In this document: positions 27,641 through 35,250 of the stretch, piece after piece | Numbering within the stretch: position 1 is the first letter of the stretch | Layout: each line of letters starts with the position of its first letter | From: Flavobacterium sediminilitoris | Lineage (GTDB): Bacteria > Bacteroidota > Bacteroidia > Flavobacteriales > Flavobacteriaceae | Length of the DNA stretch: 64,000 nucleotides | Assembly: GCF_023008245.1 (NCBI RefSeq) | Contig: NZ_CP090145.1 | Coordinates: forward strand, 2,728,001 to 2,792,000 | Direction: 5' to 3' | Notes under the pieces: generated by a model | What the model saw: only the letters and a program-made list of their open reading frames with translations | Database searches by the model: none | Told to the model about the DNA's origin: nothing | Program-made: the position numbers and the translations under genes

Positions 27641-28492
27641 ATGAAACTACTTGTAGATAGTGGCTCCACAAAAGCCGATTGGATAGCTATTGACGATAAT
27701 GGAAAAGTTATTTTTACCACGCAATCTTTAGGGCTAAATCCAGAAGTATTAACTAAAGAAGAAGTTATCGCTAGATTAGAGAATAAATTTGATATTTCTC
27801 ATAATAAATTAAAAGCAACTCATTTATACTTTTATGGAGCAGGCTGTGGAACAGATAGAATGAAAAACTTTTTAGCAACAGTTTTTGAGGACTATTTTTC
27901 AAATGCAATAGTTTCTGTACATGAAGATACTTATGCAGCCGTTTATGCTACTACACCTAAAAACGAAAAAGCAATTGTTTGTATATTAGGAACAGGATCA
28001 AATTGTAGTTATTTTGACGGACAAGTACTGCATCAAAAAGTACAATCATTAGGTTACATTGCAATGGATGATTGTAGTGGAAATCGTTTTGGAAGACACT
28101 TAATAAGAGGTTATTATTTTAATAACATGCCATTAGAAATGGCAAAAGAATTTGAAAAAGAGTTTAATGTAGATCCAGACTTTATCAAAGCTAACTTATA
28201 TAAAGAACCAAATCCAAACGCTTATTTGGCAACATTTGCAAAATTTTTAATAAAACATAAAGACACAGATTTTTGTAAAAAATTTATAAAAGAAGAATTA
28301 CAAGAATTTATAGAAAATTATATCATGCAATTTGAAAATTGCAAAGAAATTCCAGTTCATTTTGTAGGCTCAATCGCTTTTTATTTAAAAGATGAACTTA
28401 CTGAAATGCTGAAAAAATATGGAATTAGTATAGGTAATGTATTAAGAAGACCTATTGACGGTTTAATAGCATATCATATTTTAAATAAATAA
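27641..28492 (+). CDS. BadF/BadG/BcrA/BcrD-type kinase, probable N-acetyl amino-sugar kinase
   Basis: A 283-residue ASKHA-fold ATPase. The phosphate-1 loop LLVDSGSTKADWIAID opens the protein, an HEDTYAAVYAT stretch follows with the acidic catalytic region, and CILGTGSNCSYFDG is the phosphate-2 loop; SLGYIAMDDCSGNRFGRHLIRGY is the family's DDxSGxxxG-like motif. Relatives in this group phosphorylate N-acetylglucosamine or N-acetylmuramic acid (NagK/MurK-like). The enzyme should act in the cytoplasm on recycled or imported amino sugars, which suits its place among sugar-phosphate genes and the murein-degrading enzymes elsewhere in the window. Exact substrate is inferred. Confidence 0.85.
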   Translation: MKLLVDSGSTKADWIAIDDNGKVIFTTQSLGLNPEVLTKEEVIARLENKFDISHNKLKATHLYFYGAGCGTDRMKNFLATVFEDYFSNAIVSVHEDTYAAVYATTPKNEKAIVCILGTGSNCSYFDGQVLHQKVQSLGYIAMDDCSGNRFGRHLIRGYYFNNMPLEMAKEFEKEFNVDPDFIKANLYKEPNPNAYLATFAKFLIKHKDTDFCKKFIKEELQEFIENYIMQFENCKEIPVHFVGSIAFYLKDELTEMLKKYGISIGNVLRRPIDGLIAYHILNK

Positions 28493-28497
28493 ATTTT

Positions 28498-28515
28498 ACC
28501 ACGTATAAACGTGGT
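28498..28515 (+). terminator. Terminator after the amino-sugar kinase gene
   Basis: A 7-bp stem ACCACGT/ACGTGGT with a 4-base ATAA loop and a T run starts only six bases past the stop codon. The mgsA promoter candidate follows at once. Confidence 0.85.
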
Positions 28516-28520
28516 TTTTT

Positions 28521-28528
28521 TACCTTTG
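28521..28528 (+). promoter_or_regulatory. Candidate -7 box very close to the mgsA start
   Basis: TACCTTTG matches TAnnTTTG and ends only four bases before the ATG at 28533. The usual distance to the transcription start would place the first base at or beside the A of ATG, which predicts a leaderless or nearly leaderless mRNA. It lies directly behind the upstream terminator's T run. Confidence 0.5.
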
Positions 28529-28532
28529 AATT

Positions 28533-28925
28533 ATGGGAAAACAATTTGAAATAGCAGTTATTGCTCACGATGGGAAAAAAGCCGACATGGTACAATTTCT
28601 AAACAAGAATAAAAATATCTTATTAGCTGAAAATATAAAACTAATAGCAACAGGAACTACAGGCGGCAGAGTAGAAAGCGTAGGAATTAAAGTAAAAAAA
28701 ATGCTTTCAGGTCCATTAGGAGGAGATGCTCAAATTGCGGCTAGAGTAGCAGAAGGTAAAACTAAAATGGTTCTATTTTTTAAAGACCCAAACTCAAGTC
28801 ATGCACATGAACCCGATATTTCTATGTTAATTCGTATTTGCGATGTCCACAATATTCCATTAGCAACAAATGAAGCGACAGCTCAACTTTTGTTATTAGG
28901 ATTAGATGAAATAAAAAATAGATAA
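28533..28925 (+). CDS. mgsA: Methylglyoxal synthase
   Basis: A 130-residue MgsA. Diagnostic stretches are IAHDGKKADM at the N-terminus, the phosphate-binding TGTTGGR, SGPLGGDAQIAARV with the catalytic aspartate, and DPNSSHAHEPDISMLIRICDVHNIPLATNEATA. It converts dihydroxyacetone phosphate to methylglyoxal and phosphate, relieving sugar-phosphate build-up, which fits its place after pfkA, gapA and the kinase. The protein is a little shorter than the approximately 150-residue E. coli enzyme but has all core motifs. Confidence 0.96.
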   Translation: MGKQFEIAVIAHDGKKADMVQFLNKNKNILLAENIKLIATGTTGGRVESVGIKVKKMLSGPLGGDAQIAARVAEGKTKMVLFFKDPNSSHAHEPDISMLIRICDVHNIPLATNEATAQLLLLGLDEIKNR

Positions 28926-28942
28926 TAAATTTAAAATAAAAT

Positions 28943-29173
28943 CTACTCAGCATTCTTTATTTTTTGCATTTTATTCAATCTATAGCTATGTAATAATACC
29001 ACAATAGTAGAACCAATTAATAATAGGAAGTGTACCTAAAAGTATGTCATAAATAATATATGCAGTACTGGCTAATAAAAAATCTTAATCTTTTTTCTCC
29101 ATCTAAGTGGAAACATAGATAATAGATTTATTATTAATCCAGACTTAATTAAGTCAGTAAAAAATAATGTCAT
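28943..29173 (-). pseudogene. Decayed small membrane protein gene (two frame breaks)
   Basis: Read on the minus strand from ATG at 29173, the frame gives MTLFFTDLIKSGLIINLLSM and continues FPLRWRKKIKI before a stop. Shifting by one base in the T run continues a hydrophobic stretch FLLASTAYIIYDILLGTLP, and a second shift continues LLLIGSTIVVLLHSYRLNKM to a stop at 28943. The three pieces join into one plausible 78-residue protein with two or three helices, similar in style to small YgjV-like membrane proteins (a resemblance only). The indels would be one base and two bases. Either a real pseudogene or sequencing errors in homopolymers. Confidence 0.45.
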
Positions 29174-29184
29174 ATTATTGCTTA

Positions 29185-29706
29185 CTATAAAAAGGCTGTA
29201 TCTAATGTTATTTCAAATAAGCAAATAGGCACATTATGATAATGAGTTGGTAATTTTTCAGAACTTCCAATTTCAGTTATATCTATAAACTTAAAACCAT
29301 TTTTCACATACATTGTTATTAATCCAGGATTTATTCCAGCAGTATCTAAACGTAATTTGCTTTTTTTATTTTGAACTCCAAATTCTTTAGCCCAATTAAT
29401 AACCTTAGAAATAACGTTTTGTCCTCTAAATTTTGGATTTGTAGCTATTCTATGAAGATAAACGCTAGGAGTAAGATTTTTTTCTCCCCATATTTCTGGA
29501 TCAGAAAAAGTAGTTACCCAAACACAAGCAATTTCATTATCAATAACTAATTTCCATTGTCTGTTTTCTATAATTTCCATTTCAATAATTTCTTTTGCTA
29601 AAATTTGCCATGGTAAACCTTTTTTGTTTTTTTGATAAGCTATTGCTTCATCATATAATCTTCTGATATCTTCAATGTCATTTACAGTACTATTTTGTAT
29701 TTTCAT
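29185..29706 (-). CDS. GNAT family N-acetyltransferase
   Basis: A 173-residue GNAT-fold protein: N-terminal STVNDIEDIRRLYDEAI, a central strand WKLVIDNEIACVWVTTF, then the acetyl-CoA-binding motif A region LHRIATNPKFRGQNVISKVI (with the variant RGQNVI instead of RGxG) and LDTAGINPGLITMYVKNGFKF, the usual end. The acceptor is unknown; small-molecule amine or amino-acid acetylation is plausible because it is divergent from an Lrp/AsnC regulator with a palindromic site in the shared upstream region. Confidence 0.88.
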   Translation of the reverse strand: MKIQNSTVNDIEDIRRLYDEAIAYQKNKKGLPWQILAKEIIEMEIIENRQWKLVIDNEIACVWVTTFSDPEIWGEKNLTPSVYLHRIATNPKFRGQNVISKVINWAKEFGVQNKKSKLRLDTAGINPGLITMYVKNGFKFIDITEIGSSEKLPTHYHNVPICLFEITLDTAFL

Positions 29707-29754
29707 TATATTTCTAAATTATTTATAACGCAAAATTATAGGTTTAATATTGAT

Positions 29755-29770
29755 TATTTTGCGCAAAATA
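29755..29770. promoter_or_regulatory. Candidate Lrp/AsnC operator between the GNAT and Lrp genes
   Basis: TATTTTGCGCAAAATA is a perfect 16-bp palindrome in the 115-bp region shared by the two divergent genes. A half-site GCAAAAT also lies at 29730-29736, two to three helical turns away. This arrangement fits autoregulation and control of the neighbour by the Lrp-type protein. Confidence 0.55.
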
Positions 29771-29821
29771 TGTACTATATCACAATAAAAAATGTAATTT
29801 TAAAAGCTAAATGATTAAATT

Positions 29822-30283
29822 ATGCGTTTACTGGATGAGTATGATAAAAAAATATTAAGTTTTCTTCAAAAAAACAATAAAATCACAACAGAAGAGCTTA
29901 GCCATAAAATCAATTTGAGCCAAAGTGCTATTCAAAGAAGAATAACAAAAATGCGTAATGAAAATGTTATTCAAGCTGATATTTCTATAATTTCTCCTGA
30001 AGCAATAGGTATTGGAATAACATGTATCATTGATGTTATATTATATGAAGGAAATTCAAAAGCAATAGATGAGTTTAAAATTGCGATGAAAAGTTGCAAA
30101 GAAGTTTCACAATGTTATTATGTAACAGGAACGTATGATTTTGTATTAATCACTCACACAAAAGATATGCGACATTTTGAAGAGTTTCAAAAAATACACC
30201 TTATGGATAACAAAAATCTAAAGCATTTTTACACTCATGTGGTAATGGATAATGTGAAAATGGATTATGGTGTAATAGTATAA
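29822..30283 (+). CDS. Lrp/AsnC family transcriptional regulator
   Basis: A 153-residue regulator. Residues about 1-60 form the winged helix-turn-helix (LDEYDKKILSFLQKNNKITTEELSHKINLSQSAIQRRITKM), and 65-150 the RAM/AsnC ligand domain with the typical CKEVSQCYYVTGTYDFVLI strand. Such proteins bind DNA as dimers or octamers and sense amino acids. Divergent from the GNAT gene with a perfect palindrome in between. Amino-acid sensing is from the family; the effector is unknown. Confidence 0.93.
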   Translation: MRLLDEYDKKILSFLQKNNKITTEELSHKINLSQSAIQRRITKMRNENVIQADISIISPEAIGIGITCIIDVILYEGNSKAIDEFKIAMKSCKEVSQCYYVTGTYDFVLITHTKDMRHFEEFQKIHLMDNKNLKHFYTHVVMDNVKMDYGVIV

Positions 30284-30308
30284 AATTAAAAAAAATGGAA
30301 TTATAATA

Positions 30309-30755
30309 TTAATGTACTTCAATAGAATCTTTTAAAATTTGAATTTCTTCTTTAGGATTTTTAATTCTAATGTTAATTTTTTTATACTCCCATTTTGTTC
30401 CATTTTTATCAGCAATAATGTCTATTTTCCCTTTTCTTTTACTGCCTTCTATTCTTAGCGATAGTGCTACCGAACTATTGTTGTTGGAATAAATAGCATC
30501 TCCTTCAATAAAGGCTAGTTTATCAATTGGTTTAATATCTCCAATTATTTCTAAAACTCTTTCATTTGATCTAGCTTTTTCAATTGTTTTTTCATAAAGA
30601 GAATTATCAGAATACGCTTGAGCAATATCAGTTGCATTTCCATTAATACTCAATGCTAAGAAGAGTCCAGTTAAAATAGAGAAAAGTAGTGTTGGTAAAA
30701 ACCATTTCCAATTTCTTTTCCACCAGTTTTGTTCAATAATTAATTGATTATTCAT
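30309..30755 (-). CDS. Coa1-like (cytochrome c oxidase assembly factor family) protein
   Basis: A 148-residue protein with one N-terminal membrane helix (about residues 18-38, WFLPTLLFSILTGLFLALSI) preceded by the basic WWKRNWKW stretch. The remaining domain sits outside the cytoplasm and has the pattern LGDIKPIDKL-like, IEGDAIYSNNNSSVALSLRIEGSKRKGKIDIIADK and WEYKKINIRI, which matches the Coa1 family of mitochondrial cytochrome oxidase assembly factors and its bacterial homologues. In bacteria the function is not established. It is a single gene that faces the Lrp gene convergently. Confidence 0.8.
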   Translation of the reverse strand: MNNQLIIEQNWWKRNWKWFLPTLLFSILTGLFLALSINGNATDIAQAYSDNSLYEKTIEKARSNERVLEIIGDIKPIDKLAFIEGDAIYSNNNSSVALSLRIEGSKRKGKIDIIADKNGTKWEYKKINIRIKNPKEEIQILKDSIEVH

Positions 30756-30785
30756 TACTACTTTTTTTAATTATTACTATAAAAA

Positions 30786-30812
30786 AATCCTATCAATTTT
30801 TATGATAGGATT
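30786..30812 (-). terminator. Terminator after ridA
   Basis: A 10-bp perfect stem AATCCTATCA/TGATAGGATT and, on the minus strand, a T run, 24 bases past the ridA stop. Confidence 0.82.
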
Positions 30813-30836
30813 CAATTTTATATTCTTATTCCATGA

Positions 30837-31217
30837 TTATTTAATTGCTAACATTGAAATTTCAACATTAACATTTTTTGGTAAGCATGCTACTTGTACT
30901 GTTTCTCTTGCTGGCGCTGTTTTCTCATCAAAATAACGACCATAAATACCATTTATTTTAGCAAAATCATTCATATCACTAATAAAAATAGTCGATTTTA
31001 CTACATTTTCAAATGTCATTTCAGCAGCTTCTAAAACAGCTTTCATATTTTCCATTACTTGTTTAGTTTCAGTTTCAATATTATCTAAAACTAATTCACC
31101 ATTTGCGGGATTAATAGCAATTTGCCCTGAAGTATATAGTGTGTTTCCTACTAAAACAGCTTGATTGTATGGGCCAATAGGAGCTGGAGCTTTGTCTGTA
31201 AAAATTATTTTTTTCAT
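30837..31217 (-). CDS. ridA: RidA family enamine/imine deaminase
   Basis: A 126-residue RidA/YjgF/UK114 protein: IGPYNQAVLVGNTLYTSGQI at the N-terminus, VVKSTIFISDMNDFAKIN in the middle, and ARETVQVACLPKNVNVEISM with the conserved Arg that binds the substrate carboxylate. It hydrolyses reactive enamines/imines made by PLP enzymes. It follows lptD at 47 bases on the same strand and ends in a terminator. Confidence 0.95.
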   Translation of the reverse strand: MKKIIFTDKAPAPIGPYNQAVLVGNTLYTSGQIAINPANGELVLDNIETETKQVMENMKAVLEAAEMTFENVVKSTIFISDMNDFAKINGIYGRYFDEKTAPARETVQVACLPKNVNVEISMLAIK

Positions 31218-31264
31218 AAGAATACTTTTTATAAATAAATATTGTTCATTTTAAGTATGGAAAA

Positions 31265-33973
31265 TTACCTAAAAACTCTATCTGGTAATTGACGTTTTTC
31301 CCATTTAATGTCACTAAGAACAGAAGAACTTATTCCGATAAAGAAACCCCAATAACTATTTGTTCCATAAGGAACCCAGTTAAAACTCATTCTCCAACTT
31401 TCCAAATCTCTTTCAAAACGTAGTTGTGTAAAAGTGACTCCTTTTTGTTTAAAATCATATCCAGAAGAGAATCCAACTTTCCATCTAGGAGCCATTTCAA
31501 TATTTCCAGACATCATTAAAGAATGTGATCCAATCTCATTTTCTCTATTTCGATTATTATATGTAACAGAATACGCTAAGTTTAAATCCCAAGGCAGTTT
31601 GGTATTATACCATTCATCGCTTGTGTCTTCATCTTCATCTTCGCCATCTTTGTTAAAAAGACTTTCTCTATTATCATTTAGATTTGAACCAATACCAAAT
31701 AGATCGTCTTGTCTACCACCATTTTGAGCGGTCTGATTAGAAGCGTTAGTATTACCTTTATTATTAAAATCAGTACTTGAAAAAGCATAATTAACCGTCA
31801 TGTTTGCACTGGTCATTCTGAATAAACTTCCACCATTATCAATATTAAAACGCTCAATTCTTGTTCCTGAGTTATCAATTGCATACGGATCTAGAGTAGT
31901 AGCAAAATTGACATTCATTTTTTGTTTGAATAATAATGTACCACCACTTACTCTTAATGGAGCTAAAGCTAAAGAATCGGCTGCTAAATTATATGTTGTT
32001 GCAATGTTTAAACTATTTAAAAGCATTACTTTTTTAGGCTTTCCGGTGGTGCTTTCATCATCTCTAACTTTTGCTTCAAAGGAATTGCTAAGAGAGAAAC
32101 CAACACTACTTGCATAAACTTTCCCTGGAGCTCCAAAAAGTCCACCTTCAAAACGAGTATAATCACTCATTGTATTTCCAGTTGCATCTATAGCATAAGT
32201 GTCATAGTATTTTTCAAAACTTGGAGCATAACTATAAGATATATTTGGTCTCATGACATGTCTTATGGCTTGAATTTTTTTATCTTCCCCAAAGTCAAAT
32301 GTTCCATAAATAGTAGTTCCTAAATTAGCACTGAAATTATAAGTTCTAAATGCATCAAACCCTTTAACATCTTCAGTAATTATTTTGTTTTCAGAAGAAC
32401 TAAAAGACTTTTCTACAGTATTCAAAGTCCATACTTCATTGTAATTTGCACTAGTTGTAACACTAAAATGGTTGAGCAATTTAAAGTTTGTACTAATTGG
32501 AATAGAGTGTTGAAAACCTGTTTTAGCATCTCTAAACATTTGAGGTTTAAAGAAAAGAGAATCTGCGGTTGTAATTCTATTTTCTCCTCTTAAATTGTAT
32601 TGGAAATTAATATTCTTAAAAAAACCTTTCTTAATCCCGTCTTTTGGAGCAAAAGGAAAAATACGATCAACACTAGCTTGTAGAGTTGGTAAAGTCATAT
32701 TAATTAATTCTGTATTTGTGTTTTGATTATGTGTTGCAGATAATGAAAAGTTAATTTGTGGTATCGTTTGGAATGTTTTTGAATAAGATATAGACGAACT
32801 TAAGTTGTTATTTAAACTAGAACCAACATTAGCTAAATTAACAGATTGTCTAAAATATTGACTACTTCCAAGGTTTACAGATGCTGAAAAACGAGAATTT
32901 GCAGCAGCTTTTGCATCTTGGCTATGCGACCACTGAATGTTGTATTGAGATGATCTCGAATAATCAGGTAATCCTTTCTCGCTCTGAATATTATTCTCAA
33001 GTCTAAAATTAACGCGTCCATTATATTTATAACGTTTAGCATAGCTACTTTCAAAACGCAAACCATAACTACCATTTGTGTAATAATCACCTAAAATTGC
33101 TAAGTCATAATAATCACTAAGTGCAAAATAATAACCACCATTTTGTAGAAAATAACCTTGTTGATTAGATTGACCAGGAGTTGGAACAATAAAACCAGAA
33201 GTACTTTCTTCTGTCATTGGAAAATAAGAAAAAGGCAAGAATAAAGGAGTTGGAACATCTGCTATATACAAATTAGTAAATCCAGCTACTACTTTTTTCT
33301 TTGGAACAAATTTTACCTTTCTAACTAAAAAATAATATTCAGGATCAAGAACATTTTTAGAAGTAGTTATTCTTGCATTCTTTAAAAAGTAAACAGAATC
33401 ATTCTCTCTTTTAGACTTTTCAGCTAAAATATTCATTTCTCCTTGCTTTGTTTTAGAATTCCAAACTAAAGCTTTTTTTGTTTTAAAATTAAATCGAATA
33501 GAATCAGGTTCAATAATGTTTTCCCCTTGTTTAAAAACAGGATACTGAGTGTAATTTCCTAAACTATCTTTTATTCTACCAGCATAAACCTCATTCTTTT
33601 CATAATTTAGAATAATTATCCCAGCTTTTAATTCAATATCAGTATAGTATAACTCGGCCTCATTATAAAGTGTAAGTTCTTTTGTTTTTTGATTAGCCTT
33701 TTCATAATCTTTTGCTTTTCGCTTAACAATTCCTTCAAGTAAAGGTTTCTTTTTAATACTGTCATTTTTTATAGTAATCTCTTCAGGATTATTATTGGTC
33801 GTTTTTTTAACGGAATCATTAACAATGATTGCTCCACTTTCATTTAACTGAACAGTTTTTTTCCCAGATTCAAAAGTTTTTTTTGTCTTTATTTCTTGAG
33901 AATAGATAGTCGTTTTTCCAGTTATTAGAAAAAGGACTAAAAAAACGATATAAAATAACTTTGTATGCAACAC
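31265..33973 (-). CDS. lptD: LptD-like LPS assembly outer-membrane protein
   Basis: About 900 residues. A hydrophobic signal sequence (KLFYIVFLVLFLITGKTTIYSQ) is followed by a periplasmic OstA/LptA-like region (about 100-230: AELYYTDIELKAGIIILNYEKN, then ARITTSKNVLDPEYYF), the plug-to-barrel transition with PTPLFLPFSYFPM and STSGFIVPTPG, and a long beta-barrel of alternating strands to the C-terminus. This order is that of LptD from Bacteroidota. It inserts lipopolysaccharide into the outer leaflet with LptE. The frame is open to 34081, but GTG 33973 or TTG 33970 is a better start: the product begins with the signal sequence, and a -7-like box sits upstream at 34019. Confidence 0.88.
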   Translation of the reverse strand: MLHTKLFYIVFLVLFLITGKTTIYSQEIKTKKTFESGKKTVQLNESGAIIVNDSVKKTTNNNPEEITIKNDSIKKKPLLEGIVKRKAKDYEKANQKTKELTLYNEAELYYTDIELKAGIIILNYEKNEVYAGRIKDSLGNYTQYPVFKQGENIIEPDSIRFNFKTKKALVWNSKTKQGEMNILAEKSKRENDSVYFLKNARITTSKNVLDPEYYFLVRKVKFVPKKKVVAGFTNLYIADVPTPLFLPFSYFPMTEESTSGFIVPTPGQSNQQGYFLQNGGYYFALSDYYDLAILGDYYTNGSYGLRFESSYAKRYKYNGRVNFRLENNIQSEKGLPDYSRSSQYNIQWSHSQDAKAAANSRFSASVNLGSSQYFRQSVNLANVGSSLNNNLSSSISYSKTFQTIPQINFSLSATHNQNTNTELINMTLPTLQASVDRIFPFAPKDGIKKGFFKNINFQYNLRGENRITTADSLFFKPQMFRDAKTGFQHSIPISTNFKLLNHFSVTTSANYNEVWTLNTVEKSFSSSENKIITEDVKGFDAFRTYNFSANLGTTIYGTFDFGEDKKIQAIRHVMRPNISYSYAPSFEKYYDTYAIDATGNTMSDYTRFEGGLFGAPGKVYASSVGFSLSNSFEAKVRDDESTTGKPKKVMLLNSLNIATTYNLAADSLALAPLRVSGGTLLFKQKMNVNFATTLDPYAIDNSGTRIERFNIDNGGSLFRMTSANMTVNYAFSSTDFNNKGNTNASNQTAQNGGRQDDLFGIGSNLNDNRESLFNKDGEDEDEDTSDEWYNTKLPWDLNLAYSVTYNNRNRENEIGSHSLMMSGNIEMAPRWKVGFSSGYDFKQKGVTFTQLRFERDLESWRMSFNWVPYGTNSYWGFFIGISSSVLSDIKWEKRQLPDRVFR

Positions 33974-33990
33974 TAATAATAGTATTTTTG
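33961..33990 (+). promoter_or_regulatory. Candidate promoter for the amidase-mlaD transcript
   Basis: TTG (33961-33963), 19 bases, then TATTTTTG (33983-33990), the best -33/-7 pair in the window; TAAATTTG follows at 33993-34000. It lies over the lptD start codon on the other strand. Confidence 0.55.
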
Positions 33991-34018
33991 TATAAATTTG
34001 GCTCACTTTTTGAAGTGT

Positions 34019-34026
34019 CAAACTTA
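34019..34026 (-). promoter_or_regulatory. Candidate -7 box for lptD
   Basis: On the minus strand this is TAAGTTTG. Transcription would begin near 34012, about 40 bases before the lptD start, so lptD and the amidase would have overlapping divergent transcripts. Confidence 0.45.
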
Positions 34027-34070
34027 CATATATTTTTTTGCAAAAATAAGTTTTTAATAAAATTATAACG

Positions 34071-35216
34071 ATGCTAAACAAAACAAGTTGTTTTCTAAAA
34101 ATAAAAAATAAATTTAAAGTACTAGTAATTATTGTATTAGTACTTCAAAGTATGATGGTTTTTTCTCAATCAAAATCAAAATTTAAAGTAGTTTTAGATG
34201 CTGGTCATGGAGGAAAAGATTATGGAAATGTACATCATGGATTTGTTGAAAAAAAGATTGCTTTAGCAGTGACATTAAAAGTTGGTGAATATTTAAGTAA
34301 AGATTCAGATTTCGACTTTGTATATTCAAGGAAAACAGATGTTTTTGTTGAATTAAAAGATAGAGCAATTAACGCCAATAAAGAAGATGCAGATTTATTT
34401 GTATCAATTCATTGTAACGCAGCAAAAAACTATTCAGCATTTGGAACAGAAACTTTCGTTATGGGATTAAGTAGAAGTACAACAAACTTAGAAGTAGCAA
34501 AAAATGAAAATTCTGTAATTCTTTTAGAAGATGATTACAAAGAAAATTATAAAGGATTTGACCCAAATAGACCAGAATCTTTAATTGGACTTAAAATTTT
34601 ACAAGAAGAATATTTAAATCAAAGTATTGAATTAGCAGCTTTTGTTGAAGATAATTTTAAAAATGGATTAAGTAAGAAAAGTAGAGGAGTAAAGCAAGCA
34701 CCTTTATGGGTTTTAGACGCATCTTATATGCCTGGTGTCTTAATTGAAATAGGTTTTTTGTCAAATAAAGTAGAAGGGACTTATTTAAACACAGAAACAG
34801 GTCAGAATGAAATTGCAAAAGCCATTGCAGATGCAATTCTATCTTATAAAAAAGATTACTTTAAAGTTTCATCAACAGGTAATGTTCCTAAAACCGTACA
34901 AACAGAGGTTAAAAAAGTGGAAGGAAATACATCAGCTGCTAGTGAAATAAAAGAAATAAAAACTAAAATTGAATTTAAAGTTCAAATATCAGCAAGTAAT
35001 TCAAATATAAAAACAGTCCCTTCAAACTTTAAAGGATTGAAAGATATTAGTGTGGAACATGTAGGAAAACTATATAAATATTTTTACGGAAACGAATCAT
35101 CTTATGATGAAGCTAAAAAAAGAGTAGAAGAAGCAAAAGCAAAAGGCTATAAATCTGCTTTTGTTGTTGCTTATAAAGATGGAGTAAAAATTAACCTATC
35201 TGATGCGATTAAATAA
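34071..35216 (+). CDS. N-acetylmuramoyl-L-alanine amidase with SPOR-like tail
   Basis: A 381-residue exported amidase. A signal/anchor lies at about residues 14-34. The amidase_3 domain (about 40-265) shows DAGHGGKDYGN (zinc His), SIHCNA (zinc His) and LIEIGFLSN with the catalytic Glu. The final 80 residues (FKVQISASNSNIK ... KYFYGNESSYDEAKKRVEEA ... GYKSAFVVAYKDGVK) look like a SPOR-type domain, which in other bacteria recognises denuded septal glycan. It cleaves the bond between MurNAc and the stem peptide during division or turnover. It starts the amidase-mlaD operon, divergent from lptD. Confidence 0.92.
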   Translation: MLNKTSCFLKIKNKFKVLVIIVLVLQSMMVFSQSKSKFKVVLDAGHGGKDYGNVHHGFVEKKIALAVTLKVGEYLSKDSDFDFVYSRKTDVFVELKDRAINANKEDADLFVSIHCNAAKNYSAFGTETFVMGLSRSTTNLEVAKNENSVILLEDDYKENYKGFDPNRPESLIGLKILQEEYLNQSIELAAFVEDNFKNGLSKKSRGVKQAPLWVLDASYMPGVLIEIGFLSNKVEGTYLNTETGQNEIAKAIADAILSYKKDYFKVSSTGNVPKTVQTEVKKVEGNTSAASEIKEIKTKIEFKVQISASNSNIKTVPSNFKGLKDISVEHVGKLYKYFYGNESSYDEAKKRVEEAKAKGYKSAFVVAYKDGVKINLSDAIK

Positions 35217-35226
35217 AATAAAGTTT

Positions 35227-35234
35227 TATTTTTG
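35227..35234 (+). promoter_or_regulatory. Candidate internal -7 box before mlaD
   Basis: TATTTTTG fits TAnnTTTG and lies 16 bases before the TTG start at 35251, so mlaD may also be transcribed on its own. Confidence 0.35.
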
Positions 35235-35250
35235 TTAAAAATAATTTATT

